Assembly: GCF_007989605.1 (NCBI RefSeq)
Contig: NZ_BJUL01000023.1
Span: 1-41,103 of the forward strand
Direction of reading: 5' to 3'
Source of the DNA: Vreelandella venusta
GTDB taxonomy: Bacteria; Pseudomonadota; Gammaproteobacteria; Pseudomonadales; Halomonadaceae
Length of the DNA stretch: 41,103 nt
The notes beneath the pieces were generated by a model that had not been told where the DNA came from, searched no databases, and saw only the letters and a program-made list of their open reading frames with translations. The translations under genes and the position numbers were made by a program. This document shows positions 18,656 through 26,572 of the stretch, piece by piece (within the stretch, counting starts at the first letter, position 1; each line of letters begins with the position of its first letter).

Positions 18656-18664
18656 ACGGCTATG

Positions 18665-19708
18665 TCACTCGGTCGCATCCGACGCAATGCTAGGCATGCG
18701 GCGCTCTAACGCTTCATCAGCAAGATGCCGACCCAGCCGAATTAACTCGTTGGCGCGGTGAAACTCGTAAGTGCTGCAAACAGTTTTGGGAATTTCGATC
18801 AATACATCCGGCGGATAGCCTGCGATTTTATATTTCGCCAGCGCCGCCTGGGTGATATCAAACGACTCTAGAATCATATCGAGCTTGCCCCATTCACGCC
18901 GACCACGCAGGTCAACGGTTTCATCAACATCGTTCTCTTCACCATTGCTACCCCCCAACCCATCCCACAGACGGCGCGTGGTGGCACGCACATCGTCCAT
19001 CCAACCGCCAATATTAGCATCACGGTCGCGCTCTAACGCAGTGCGGCTGTCGCTTGTATCTTCGCTGGGTAACAACTCTGCTAAGGTGATCGGTTGTGGG
19101 CTGTGCGCCGTCACGTTAACCGCCACGACAAAATCAGCTTCGTGGGTGGCTAATATCGGCATGATCGGCAGTGGGTTTAGCAAGCCGCCATCAACGAGTA
19201 CCTGCCCCCCCACATGTACCGGCGTAATCACGCCGGGGACTGCAATAGAAGCACGGATTGCCTGGAGTAAAGGGCCGTTTTGAAACCACACTTCACGTTG
19301 ACGAATCAGATCCGTCGCGACGGTCGTTACCGGAATAGGCAGGTCCTCGATCAGCATATCGCCGACCAGCTCTTCTAACTTGCTCATGACCTTATTCGCG
19401 CGCATGGCGCCCATCGGGCTCCAGGTCACATCGACCAGTTTGAGCACGTCTAAATAGTCCAGGTTACACACCCACTCACGGTATTCAGGCAGCTTTCCAG
19501 CGGCATAGATACCAGCAATTAGCGCGCCCATAGAGCAACCGGCAATCGAAATTATCTCGAAGCCGCGCGCTTCTAATGCTTCGATAACACCGATATGGGC
19601 ATAGCCCCTTGCCCCTCCACTCCCTAACACCAGCGCAACCTTATTACCGCCATTCAAGCCGCTGCTTGCCACAGGTGCTTTAACAACATGCGCTACTTTT
19701 TTCTTCAT
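18665..19708 (-). CDS. Patatin-like phospholipase (RssA/NTE type)
   Basis: This is a serine lipid acyl hydrolase of the patatin family. The oxyanion-hole motif GSGGARG is at 29-35, the nucleophile Ser59 is in GCSMG, and the catalytic Asp173 is in VDGG. The C-terminal third contains an acidic low-complexity stretch and no recognised domain. I chose the ATG at 19708, giving 347 residues, since AGGA lies 9 bases upstream. The open frame continues upstream into the neighbouring gene but adds nothing conserved. It lies 34 bp downstream of the alpha/beta hydrolase gene on the same strand, a likely two-gene unit. It faces the Smr gene end to end with only 9 bp between. Confidence 0.88.
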   Translation of the reverse strand: MKKKVAHVVKAPVASSGLNGGNKVALVLGSGGARGYAHIGVIEALEARGFEIISIAGCSMGALIAGIYAAGKLPEYREWVCNLDYLDVLKLVDVTWSPMGAMRANKVMSKLEELVGDMLIEDLPIPVTTVATDLIRQREVWFQNGPLLQAIRASIAVPGVITPVHVGGQVLVDGGLLNPLPIMPILATHEADFVVAVNVTAHSPQPITLAELLPSEDTSDSRTALERDRDANIGGWMDDVRATTRRLWDGLGGSNGEENDVDETVDLRGRREWGKLDMILESFDITQAALAKYKIAGYPPDVLIEIPKTVCSTYEFHRANELIRLGRHLADEALERRMPSIASDATE

Positions 19709-19742
19709 CGTCATCTTCCTAACGCGAGCAATCAGGTACCCG

Positions 19743-20621
19743 CTACGCTTGCTGACTGATTGTGCTGGCCACGCGATGAACCGATTGTGGCTCAAGGTGC
19801 AGATGATGGCCACCCGCGAGTACATGGCGCGTTAACTGTGGTACTGCTTGGCGCGCTTTTGCTGCCCAATCCCGTTCGCCTAAAATACCTCGCTCCCCCT
19901 CTATCAATAGCACCGGGGCTTGAATCTCCGCCAGTAGCGCCAACACCTGCTGGGGCGTAAAGCGCACCAAAGAAGGCTTTAGTAAACGGCTATCAGTGCG
20001 CATTTGCACATGCCCATCGGCAGTGGCCTGGGTGTTACGCTCGACAAGTGGCGTGGCGGTGATGCTGTCCAGCGGCGTGACACCTCCGGCTACCCGCGCG
20101 GCAACTGCACTCTCAACATCGGGATAACGAGGAGGACGGGAAAGCGGCCGCCGATAGGCCACTAGCCCTTTACGTAGTTGGCTGGCCGTCTCTTCAGCAG
20201 GTGTATTTAATGCGCCTAAGCCATCTAACAGAATTAGCTTATCCACCTTCTCAGGCAACGCTGCCGAGACTAGGCAAGCCACGGCGGCCCCCATCGAGTG
20301 AGCAAGTAGCGTCGCCTTTTCGATCTCTAATGACTCCATGGTATCCAGCACGTCGTGGGTATAGTCCCATAGTGCATAGTCGCTTCCTGCAGGCGCATGA
20401 GCTGAGTGCCCGTGACCACGGAAGTCGATCGCTACAATGCGAATATCCAGTGCTTTTACCAACAGCGGCGCCAGCCGGCTGAAGCTCGCCGCGTTGTCTA
20501 GCCAACCATGCAGCGCCACCCAAGTAGGCGCAGTGCTACGCCCCCAGCTAAGCGCCGCCAGCCGACCATTCGCCAGGGAAAGTGGCTGCGCAGCGGTAGC
20601 AACGTGGATCGATTCATTCAT
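19743..20621 (-). CDS. Alpha/beta-fold hydrolase
   Basis: This 292-residue alpha/beta hydrolase resembles the serine hydrolase-like (SERHL/MEST) group. The oxyanion HGWLD motif lies at 38-42, the nucleophile Ser109 is in AHSMGA, and a catalytic His is in GGHHLHLE near 272. A cap-like insertion covers about 135-210. There is no signal peptide, so it is cytoplasmic. It precedes a patatin-like lipase gene, so an ester or lipid substrate is plausible but not shown. Confidence 0.88.
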   Translation of the reverse strand: MNESIHVATAAQPLSLANGRLAALSWGRSTAPTWVALHGWLDNAASFSRLAPLLVKALDIRIVAIDFRGHGHSAHAPAGSDYALWDYTHDVLDTMESLEIEKATLLAHSMGAAVACLVSAALPEKVDKLILLDGLGALNTPAEETASQLRKGLVAYRRPLSRPPRYPDVESAVAARVAGGVTPLDSITATPLVERNTQATADGHVQMRTDSRLLKPSLVRFTPQQVLALLAEIQAPVLLIEGERGILGERDWAAKARQAVPQLTRHVLAGGHHLHLEPQSVHRVASTISQQA

Positions 20622-20798
20622 AAACAGGATCTCTTAAAGGCCGGATAACCAAGCAATGTTATATACGTCAGATGACGCTCTAAGACGTAAACGTTACCAT
20701 GCTAAGCGCAGCGCATCTGCCGCTTTATGCGGTTAACGCTTGCGTGCTGCGACTACTTCGAAATGCTCTTAACGATGATGACCAACAGGAAAATGACT

Positions 20799-20891
20799 AT
20801 GAAACCACGTCGTGACACCCGCGCTCGCAATCTTGTGTTCTTGATTACCGTGATCAGTGCGTTGGTGGTTGGCCTGTGGCTTGCTCGCTAA
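20799..20891 (+). CDS. Small single-pass membrane peptide, 30 residues
   Basis: A 30-codon frame encodes a basic N-terminus (MKPRRDTRAR) followed by about 17 hydrophobic residues (LVFLITVISALVVGLWL) and a final AR. This is a typical small bitopic membrane protein with the N-terminus inside. AGGA lies 8 bases before the ATG. In-frame ATGs at 20775, 20778 and 20793 could lengthen it slightly but have poorer sites. I do not recognise the family. It sits between the hydrolase gene and the LexA box of umuDC. Confidence 0.55.
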   Translation: MKPRRDTRARNLVFLITVISALVVGLWLAR

Positions 20892-20982
20892 GCCAATAGC
20901 TCCCTTGAGCCAATACTTCCCAGACACACAGCGCTGAGCATCGCTTGCAATTTTTCTCCCATGAATAAATACTGCTCTCAAA

Positions 20983-21002
20983 TACTGGTTATAAAAACAG
21001 TA
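20983..21002 (+). promoter_or_regulatory. LexA (SOS) box of umuDC
   Basis: TACTG-N10-CAGTA is a perfect 5+5 palindrome containing CTG-N10-CAG, the gammaproteobacterial LexA operator form, with an AT-rich centre. It abuts a TATAAA at 21001-21006 that would serve as the -10. LexA binding would therefore block the promoter. It lies about 30 bp before the umuD start. Confidence 0.88.
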
Positions 21003-21034
21003 TAAAAGTACATTATTTATTCATGAGGATGCCG

Positions 21035-21541
21035 ATGATGCCGTCCCAACCCGCCTCATCAGAAACAGCCACGTTTACAACAAGTACGTTAACAACGAGT
21101 ACATTTCCAACAACGATGGTTGCGACAGCCCTGCCGTTAACCTCTCAGCCGTTGCCATTTCCAACGTTACACGGCCGTGCTGGGTTTAGCGGCTTCCCCT
21201 CACCTGCTCAAGATTACGAACCACGCACGTTGGATCTCAATGAGCGGTTGATTAAACACCCCAACCATACGTTTTATCTCACCGCCGCGGGCGACAGCAT
21301 GGAAGGCTGGGGGATATTTGAAGGTGATTTACTGGTGGTAGATCGCAGTATACCGCCCCGCTTAGGGCATATCCTGGTCGCCATGTTTGAAGAGGAAGTA
21401 CTGATAAAGCGTTATGCGCTCTATCAAGGCACGCCACACCTCTGCTCGGCACATCCCCACTATCCACCGCTGCCGTTAGAAGAGACAAACTGCCAGCTAT
21501 GGGGGGTGGTACGCGCTGTGGTGCATGAGTATTTGCCATGA
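21035..21541 (+). CDS. umuD: DNA polymerase V accessory protein UmuD
   Basis: UmuD is the SOS mutagenesis protein that cleaves itself on RecA filaments to UmuD', the partner of UmuC in polymerase V. The cleavage region reads FSGFPSPAQDY. The Ser/Lys dyad is Ser88 (GDSM) and Lys125 (LIKRY), spaced 37 residues apart exactly as in E. coli (60/97). I chose the ATG at 21035 because GAGG lies 6 bases upstream. The ATG at 21023 has no site and sits almost on the mRNA start. The segment before the cleavage site is about 50 residues, twice the E. coli length, and is Thr/Ser-rich (repeats such as TTSTLTTSTFPTT). The stop overlaps umuC as ATGA. Confidence 0.92.
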   Translation: MMPSQPASSETATFTTSTLTTSTFPTTMVATALPLTSQPLPFPTLHGRAGFSGFPSPAQDYEPRTLDLNERLIKHPNHTFYLTAAGDSMEGWGIFEGDLLVVDRSIPPRLGHILVAMFEEEVLIKRYALYQGTPHLCSAHPHYPPLPLEETNCQLWGVVRAVVHEYLP

Positions 21542-22884
21542 TTGGCCTTGTTGATGCCAATAATTTTTATGTTTCCTGCGAGCGCGTTTTTAACCCCGCG
21601 CTTGAAGGCAAACCCGTGGGGGTGATGTCGAATAACGATGGCTGTGTGATTGCCCGTTCGGCCGAAATGAAGGCCTTGGAAATTCCCATGGGCACTCCCT
21701 CTTTTCAGTTGGAAGGTTTGCGCCGACGGGGAGAGATTCACTTACTGTCATCTAACTACGAGCTATATGGCGACATGTCCGCACGGCTCGCCCAGCTACT
21801 GCGGGATGCCTGTCCAGACGTCGCGCCTTACTCTATTGATGAAATGTTTATCTACCTGGATGGCTTCAGCGACGCTCAATGCCAAGCGCTCGGGGAAGTT
21901 GTCCGCCGCCGTGTTCGCCGCTATTTAGGGCTGCCCGTATGCGTAGGGCTGGCACCTACCCATACGCTAGCCAAGCTCGCTAATCACGTTGCCAAACAGC
22001 AGCCTCACTACCAAGGCGTCTGCCTACTCACTGCCAATAGCCCGGCCACGATGGCGCTGCTTAAACAGCTGCCGGTGAATGACGTATGGGGCGTCGGCAG
22101 ACGCTTAGCAGAACGGCTTGCAGTGAGTGGTATTCGCACGGCGTGGCAGTTGCGGGAGTGCGATCCAAAACAGCTTCGCAAACGATTTTCAGTGGTGCTT
22201 GCACGCACAGTGTTAGAGCTACGTGGCACCTCCTGCTTGGAAATGAACGCACTAGAAGCGCCGCGTCAGCGTATTATGACATCACGCTCTTTTGGCCAAG
22301 CAACCGGGGTAAAAGCGGAGTTGCACGCAGCGCTGCGCCGCCATGCTCAGCGTAGTGCCGAAAAACTGCGCCAGCAGAAAAGCCTTACCCGCGCCGTGTT
22401 ACTGTTTCTAAACACCAACCGCCATCGTAAAGACCAGCCTCAGCTTTCACCTAGCGCGATGATTCCACTGGCATCGCCAAGTGACGATACCCGCATCATT
22501 TTAGAAGCCGTCCGCGAAGGGTTGGAACAGATGTATCGGCCGGGTTTTCAGTTTATCAAAGCCGGTGTCATGCTATTGGACTTAGTCGATGCACAGCAGT
22601 ATCAGCTTTCGCTGTTGCAGCCTTCACATAAAGCGCACCCGCACTTAATGAACACCGTTGACGCGATTAACCAGCGCATGGGGCAAGGCACGATTCGTTT
22701 TGGAATGACAGAAGCGGAAGCACCGTGGCAGTTGCGCTGTGCACACCGCTCTAACCGTTACACCACCTGCTGGGACGAACTCATGGAGGCAGGCACTCAC
22801 CCTGGCGCCATTGCAGCTGCCAGGGCGAAGCGTGAACAACAGCGGCTAGCGCGAGCGCAGCGCTTGGCGCAGCCGCGGGCTTAG
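21538..22884 (+). CDS. umuC: DNA polymerase V catalytic subunit UmuC
   Basis: UmuC is a Y-family translesion polymerase. The catalytic carboxylates are visible: Asp6 (LVDANNFYVSCE) and Asp101/Glu102 (YSIDEMF). Palm and fingers lie in about residues 1-190, a helix-hairpin-helix region near 170-205 and the little finger to about 350. A UmuC-specific C-terminal domain (DUF4113) ends the protein, with CWDELMEA. At 448 residues it is slightly longer than E. coli UmuC (422). It is translationally coupled to umuD. Its last 39 bases overlap the 3' end of the symporter gene on the opposite strand. Confidence 0.95.
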   Translation: MIGLVDANNFYVSCERVFNPALEGKPVGVMSNNDGCVIARSAEMKALEIPMGTPSFQLEGLRRRGEIHLLSSNYELYGDMSARLAQLLRDACPDVAPYSIDEMFIYLDGFSDAQCQALGEVVRRRVRRYLGLPVCVGLAPTHTLAKLANHVAKQQPHYQGVCLLTANSPATMALLKQLPVNDVWGVGRRLAERLAVSGIRTAWQLRECDPKQLRKRFSVVLARTVLELRGTSCLEMNALEAPRQRIMTSRSFGQATGVKAELHAALRRHAQRSAEKLRQQKSLTRAVLLFLNTNRHRKDQPQLSPSAMIPLASPSDDTRIILEAVREGLEQMYRPGFQFIKAGVMLLDLVDAQQYQLSLLQPSHKAHPHLMNTVDAINQRMGQGTIRFGMTEAEAPWQLRCAHRSNRYTTCWDELMEAGTHPGAIAAARAKREQQRLARAQRLAQPRA

Positions 22885-24309
22885 AGTCTCCCCCACTGCG
22901 ACCATGACCAGCAAAATCGCTAGCAGCCACGGCCAATGCACCGCGAACGAAACTTGGTAAAGCCCCAAGGCATCAGCAAAGATAACCAAAATACCCAACG
23001 GACTAACGTAGCGCACCATGGTCAGCCATAGCGTATAAGGCAACGGTGCGAGGCCCAGTTCGTCGCGGAAGGTTTCGCTTTTCAGCACAAATCCCGCCAA
23101 CACGACCGTACCCAGGCCACCCAGCGGCATCATCCAGCGCGAGGTCAAATAATCCAGCCAGTCAAAGAAGTTTTTACCCGCCAGTGTCCAATCAGCGCCC
23201 AGGTTAAACGATAGCATCGCCAGCGTGCTGATCAGCCATAGCACGATGCCCGTCGCCCAAGAGGCCGATTTACGGGTCATGCCTTTGTTGTCGCATAACC
23301 ACGACACCGTGGCTTCCACCATCGAAATAGACGAGGTCAGCGCCGCCATCGAGAGCATCAAGAAAAACAGAATGCCAAATAACGTGCCCATGGGCATCGC
23401 CTGGAAGGCCAATGGCAAGCTCATAAAGATAAGCCCCGGCCCTTCGCCAGGATTCATCCCGTTAGCAAAAATAACCGGGAAGATCGCCAGCCCCGCCATT
23501 AGCGCAACCACGGTATCAGCAATGGCCACGCTTATCGTGGTACGCCCAATGGATGCACCTTTGGGCAAGTAGCTACCGTAGGTCAGAATCGCACCGGATG
23601 CCAACGACAAGGTGAAAAAGGCATGGCCCAACGCCGCCAGCATGCCTTCACTGGAGAGGCTTCCCGCGTTGAACGAGAACAAGAAACTCACTGCCTCGCC
23701 AAACCCACCGGAAAACACCCCGAAGATAATCAGCAGAATGAGCATGAGCACCAGCCCGGGCATCATCCAACTGACGTTTTTCTCGATACCTTCCTGAACG
23801 CCTTTGCCCACAATCACCATGGTCAGCACTGCCACCAGGGTGCTCCAACCGCCCAGAATAAACGGGTTGGCATTATTGGCTCCAAAGACCGCCGCCATGT
23901 CATCAACGCTACTGCCTGCGAGGCCACCGGTGAGCATTTTCCATAAATAGGAGAACGACCAACCTGCGACCACGACATAAAACGACAGAATCATAAAGCC
24001 GCAAAGCATCGCCATCCAACCAATCAGCGACCAGGCAGAAGAGCGGCCAGACTCATTGACGACACGCCGTATCGCATCAATCGGGCTGCCGCGCCCACGC
24101 CGACCAAAGGCAATTTCGGTCATCATCACTGGAACGCCAACGGCTAAAATGCACGCCAGATACACCAGCACAAAGGCCCCACCACCATACTCCCCGGTGA
24201 TATAGGGGAATTTCCAAATATTGCCCAGCCCCACCGCCGAACCGGTGGCTGCCAGCATAAAGCCCCAGCGGCCCAGCCACTGAGTGCGAGGTTGCCCAGA
24301 AGACGCCAT
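22846..24309 (-). CDS. Neurotransmitter:sodium symporter (NSS) family transporter
   Basis: This 487-residue inner-membrane protein has about 12 hydrophobic helices. The NSS signature ATGSAVGLGNIWKFPY in helix 1 forms the Na+ and substrate site of LeuT-fold transporters. Bacterial members usually take up amino acids such as tryptophan, tyrosine or leucine with Na+, which suits a halophile. The substrate here is not predictable. The start is supported by GGAAGG just before the ATG. The gene converges on umuC and overlaps its end by 39 bases. It is transcribed alone and is divergent from the aminopeptidase gene. Confidence 0.93.
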   Translation of the reverse strand: MASSGQPRTQWLGRWGFMLAATGSAVGLGNIWKFPYITGEYGGGAFVLVYLACILAVGVPVMMTEIAFGRRGRGSPIDAIRRVVNESGRSSAWSLIGWMAMLCGFMILSFYVVVAGWSFSYLWKMLTGGLAGSSVDDMAAVFGANNANPFILGGWSTLVAVLTMVIVGKGVQEGIEKNVSWMMPGLVLMLILLIIFGVFSGGFGEAVSFLFSFNAGSLSSEGMLAALGHAFFTLSLASGAILTYGSYLPKGASIGRTTISVAIADTVVALMAGLAIFPVIFANGMNPGEGPGLIFMSLPLAFQAMPMGTLFGILFFLMLSMAALTSSISMVEATVSWLCDNKGMTRKSASWATGIVLWLISTLAMLSFNLGADWTLAGKNFFDWLDYLTSRWMMPLGGLGTVVLAGFVLKSETFRDELGLAPLPYTLWLTMVRYVSPLGILVIFADALGLYQVSFAVHWPWLLAILLVMVAVGETLSPRLRQALRSR

Positions 24310-24466
24310 GACCTTCCACCTTGTCAGAAAAAAGCGCCTATCCTAGAGGATTTTATAACCAAAGCCCAAAATTCTTGTCTCACTCGGCGAACCAGCCATG
24401 CACATCTGAAGCAAGAATCTGGCAGACTAGTAAGCGATAAACACCACCCAACGGAGAGTGCTTAAC

Positions 24467-25753
24467 ATGAGCGACAGCGCCAAACCCTGGACGCAACCCA
24501 TGCCCGACGCGCAGTTCAACATCATGCGCGACATTCTTGCCGCCCCTAGCCCGGTAGGCCTGGAAGGCGCCATGACCTACGGCGTACTGAAGCCCTACTT
24601 TGAAAGCTTCGCACCCAGCGGCTGGCATCTGCATCAGTTTAAAGGCAATGCTGGCGTAGTGCTGGACACCCACCCTGATCGCGATGACATGTTCAAAGTG
24701 ATGATCATCGGCCATGCAGACAAAATTCGCATGCAGGTTCGCTCGATTGGCGAAGACGGCAAGATCTGGATCAACACTGACTCCTTCTTGCCCACCGTAC
24801 TTATCGGCCATGAAGTGAAGCTATTCAGCGAAGATCCTGACGCTCCCGGCAGCTACCGCTGCATCCAAGGCGGTACAGTAGAAGCCCTGGGCGCTATTCA
24901 CTTTTCTGATCCTGCACAGCGCGATGGCAGCAAAGGTATCAAAAAAGAGCAGATCTACCTGGACCTGCAAATCCATGGCGAAAATAAAAAGCAGCAAGTA
25001 CTGAATTTAGGCGTTCGCCCGGGTGATTCGATTATTTTTGACCGCCCCATTCGCCCTGGTTTTAGCCCGAATACCTTCTACGGCGCTTACCTGGATAATG
25101 GCTTGGGCTGCTTTGTTACCGCAGAAGTGGCAAAGTTAATCGCAGCAGCTGGCGGCACCGAAAACGTACGCGTACTGTTTGCCATTGCCAGCTACGAAGA
25201 AATTGGCCGTTTCGGCAGCCGCGTATTGGCTGGTGAACTAAAGCCAGACGCACTGATTGGCGTAGACGTTAACCATGACTACGTAGCCGCCCCCGGTATT
25301 GGTGATAAACGCATGCAGCCGCTGGAAATGGGCAAAGGCTTCACGATGTCTGTAGGCTCGATTGCCAGCGAACAGCTCAACCGCATTATCGCCAGCGCTG
25401 CCAAAGAGCAGGATATCCCCCTACAGCGGGACATCGTCGGTGTGGATACGGGTACTGATGGCATGGCAGGCGTGCTGGCCTCGATTGATAGTGCAGCTAC
25501 CTCAATCGGCTTCCCGATCCGCAACATGCACACTATTTCCGAAACCGGCAACACCCAGGATGTGCTCGCAGCAATTCACGCGCTGACCCACACCTTAAAA
25601 GCATTGGATGCCCTGCCTGACCTGCAGCGGGAGTTCCTGGACAACCATCCACGGCTCGACCAAGCCAGCCCGCTTAGCCATCAGGGCAGCGACAAACCTG
25701 ATACTGATGAAGCCCCAAAAACGTCAAAGCCCAAAAAAGCAAAAAAGCCGTGA
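24467..25753 (+). CDS. M42-family metalloaminopeptidase-like protein
   Basis: This is a 428-residue di-metal peptidase of the M42/glutamyl-aminopeptidase type. Probable ligands are His83 and Asp85 (IGHAD), Asp210 (YLDNGLG), Asp267 (GVDVNHD) and His355 (NMHTISE), with the Glu244-Glu245 pair (SYEEIG) as base and ligand. The last 35 residues are a Lys/Pro/Ser/Asp-rich tail not seen in the catalytic fold. The ATG at 24467 has GGAG 10 bases upstream; a GTG nine bases earlier is possible. It is monocistronic. The 3' side carries an 11-bp tandem repeat and then the oppositely oriented Csr-like RNA. Confidence 0.88.
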   Translation: MSDSAKPWTQPMPDAQFNIMRDILAAPSPVGLEGAMTYGVLKPYFESFAPSGWHLHQFKGNAGVVLDTHPDRDDMFKVMIIGHADKIRMQVRSIGEDGKIWINTDSFLPTVLIGHEVKLFSEDPDAPGSYRCIQGGTVEALGAIHFSDPAQRDGSKGIKKEQIYLDLQIHGENKKQQVLNLGVRPGDSIIFDRPIRPGFSPNTFYGAYLDNGLGCFVTAEVAKLIAAAGGTENVRVLFAIASYEEIGRFGSRVLAGELKPDALIGVDVNHDYVAAPGIGDKRMQPLEMGKGFTMSVGSIASEQLNRIIASAAKEQDIPLQRDIVGVDTGTDGMAGVLASIDSAATSIGFPIRNMHTISETGNTQDVLAAIHALTHTLKALDALPDLQREFLDNHPRLDQASPLSHQGSDKPDTDEAPKTSKPKKAKKP

Positions 25754-25763
25754 AAAGAAAGTT

Positions 25764-25805
25764 AGTGAAGAGCTAGTGAAGAGCTAGTGAAGAGCTAGTG
25801 AAGAA
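25764..25805 (+). repeat. 11-bp tandem repeat after the peptidase gene
   Basis: The unit AGTGAAGAGCT occurs at 25764, 25775 and 25786, with a partial fourth copy from 25797. Each junction contains TAGTGA, two overlapping stop codons. It sits just after the peptidase stop codon and before the terminator of the minus-strand RNA. Confidence 0.8.
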
Positions 25806-25828
25806 CAAGTGTAGCCAAGCACTAGCCT

Positions 25829-25858
25829 AAAAAAGCCCCGGCCATTCCTGGCCGGGGC
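25829..25858 (-). terminator. Terminator of Csr-like RNA 1
   Basis: Nine-base GC-rich arms with a 6-nt loop are followed on the minus strand by six or more T residues. Its loop itself carries an AGGA, so it can count as a further CsrA/RsmA site. It may also serve the peptidase gene from the other side, but lacks a T-run in that direction. Confidence 0.85.
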
Positions 25859-25975
25859 AGCAGTATTTCCTCCATAATCCTTCTTCACAAACGTCCTGTT
25901 CGTGCATCCCTGGTTTAAACAAGCCATCCTGCTTGTTCGTCCTTAACACTTTTCCTTGTGTTGCTACCTACCTTG
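25829..25975 (-). ncRNA. CsrB/RsmZ-like regulatory RNA, copy 1
   Basis: Read on the minus strand, this ~147-nt stretch contains nine GGA motifs, most of them in hairpin loops. The hairpins are AACAC-loop-GTGTT (25945-25962), AACAAGC-AGGATG-GCTTGTT (25918-25937) and CACGAAC-AGGAC-GTTTGTG (25886-25904), followed by an unpaired GGAGGAA. An intrinsic terminator (25829-25858) ends it: arms GCCCCGGCC/GGCCGGGGC, loop AGGAAT, then a run of T. CAGGAUG is the classic CsrA/RsmA target. The third hairpin pairs by G.U only on this strand, which fixes the orientation. Such RNAs titrate CsrA/RsmA and are usually switched on by GacA/UvrY. The 5' end is estimated from a TATATG at about 25981-25986. There is no ORF. 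Confidence 0.82.
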
Positions 25976-25998
25976 AACCTCATATATGTCAAAAACAT

Positions 25999-26011
25999 TA
26001 ACCTGGGCTAT
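25999..26011 (-). promoter_or_regulatory. Shared upstream element of Csr-like RNA 1
   Basis: ATAGCCCAGGTTA on the minus strand, 12 bases upstream of the putative -10. The same element (ATAGCTTAGGTTA) occurs at almost the same distance from RNA 2. It occupies the -35 zone, so it is either a conserved promoter part or an activator site. Confidence 0.55.
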
Positions 26012-26184
26012 CAAAACATAAGTTTTTTAAATTTTTCACGACCTGCTCACCAATAGATAGCAGCTTATATAAATAGCGAACTAGCCGTTTGCTGTTTATA
26101 CTTTTTAAGCATCGTCACGGATGCATTTCTACACGGACGTTACCACGACTGAGCCCATTAACTCGCTTGCAGTAGGAGGTCAGC

Positions 26185-26400
26185 GTGAGACATATCATGA
26201 TCAGCCCGACAGTCTATGGCGTGGATATTATTTGCCGCCACTGCGGCAACGCAGAATCCTCGACAACGTCGTACCTAAAACGATTTCGCCTTGAGGGCAC
26301 TGGCAAAAACAGCGCGACACTACGCTGTATGAATTGCCAAACGGCGGTATCCACACCATTAAGCAAACTCAGCGCACTGTTTTATCATCACGCTTGTTAG
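26185..26400 (+). CDS. Small zinc-ribbon-like protein, 71 residues
   Basis: The frame starts at a GTG with a very strong AGGAGG 6 bases upstream. It encodes 71 residues with two CxxC knuckles, CRHC at 17-20 and CMNC at 48-51, the pattern of a small zinc ribbon. There is no signal peptide or membrane helix, and I do not recognise the family. It lies between the two minus-strand Csr-like RNAs, on the opposite strand. Its 5' leader reaches back over the promoter of RNA 1. The strong ribosome site and paired knuckles argue that it is real. Its function and any link to the RNAs are unknown. Confidence 0.6.
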   Translation: MRHIMISPTVYGVDIICRHCGNAESSTTSYLKRFRLEGTGKNSATLRCMNCQTAVSTPLSKLSALFYHHAC

Positions 26401-26421
26401 CTAGCAGTGCCGTTTGCTCAT

Positions 26422-26454
26422 AAAAAAACCCCGACCATCGCACTGGCCGGGGTT
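26422..26454 (-). terminator. Terminator of Csr-like RNA 2
   Basis: Ten-base arms (26427-26436 with 26445-26454, one G.U pair on the minus strand) are followed by seven T residues. It is a strong intrinsic terminator 21 bases from the stop of the zinc-ribbon gene, which may use it from the other side. Confidence 0.85.
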
Positions 26455-26572
26455 TTATCAGTTCCTCCCTGATCTTTCTTCACGAACCTCCTGTTCATGC
26501 ATCCTTGTGCACCACAAGCACTCCTTGCTTGCACTTCCCTATAGCGCTATCCCTGCGCCATGTGCACACAGT
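26422..26572 (-). ncRNA. CsrB/RsmZ-like regulatory RNA, copy 2
   Basis: This is a second ~150-nt minus-strand RNA resembling copy 1, with seven GGA motifs. Hairpins are GCGC-AGGGATA-GCGC, CAAGCA-AGGAG-TGCTTG (26515-26531), TGCA-CAAGGA-TGCA, CATGAAC-AGGAG-GTTCGTG (26481-26499) and ATCAG-GGAGGAA-CTGAT. A terminator with seven T residues ends it. The CATGAAC hairpin matches the third hairpin of copy 1 but with changed base pairs that keep pairing, which suggests selection on structure. The 5' end is estimated from CTATAG at 26578-26583. The terminator stem needs a G.U pair that exists only on this strand. It probably acts redundantly with copy 1 to sequester CsrA/RsmA. Confidence 0.82.
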
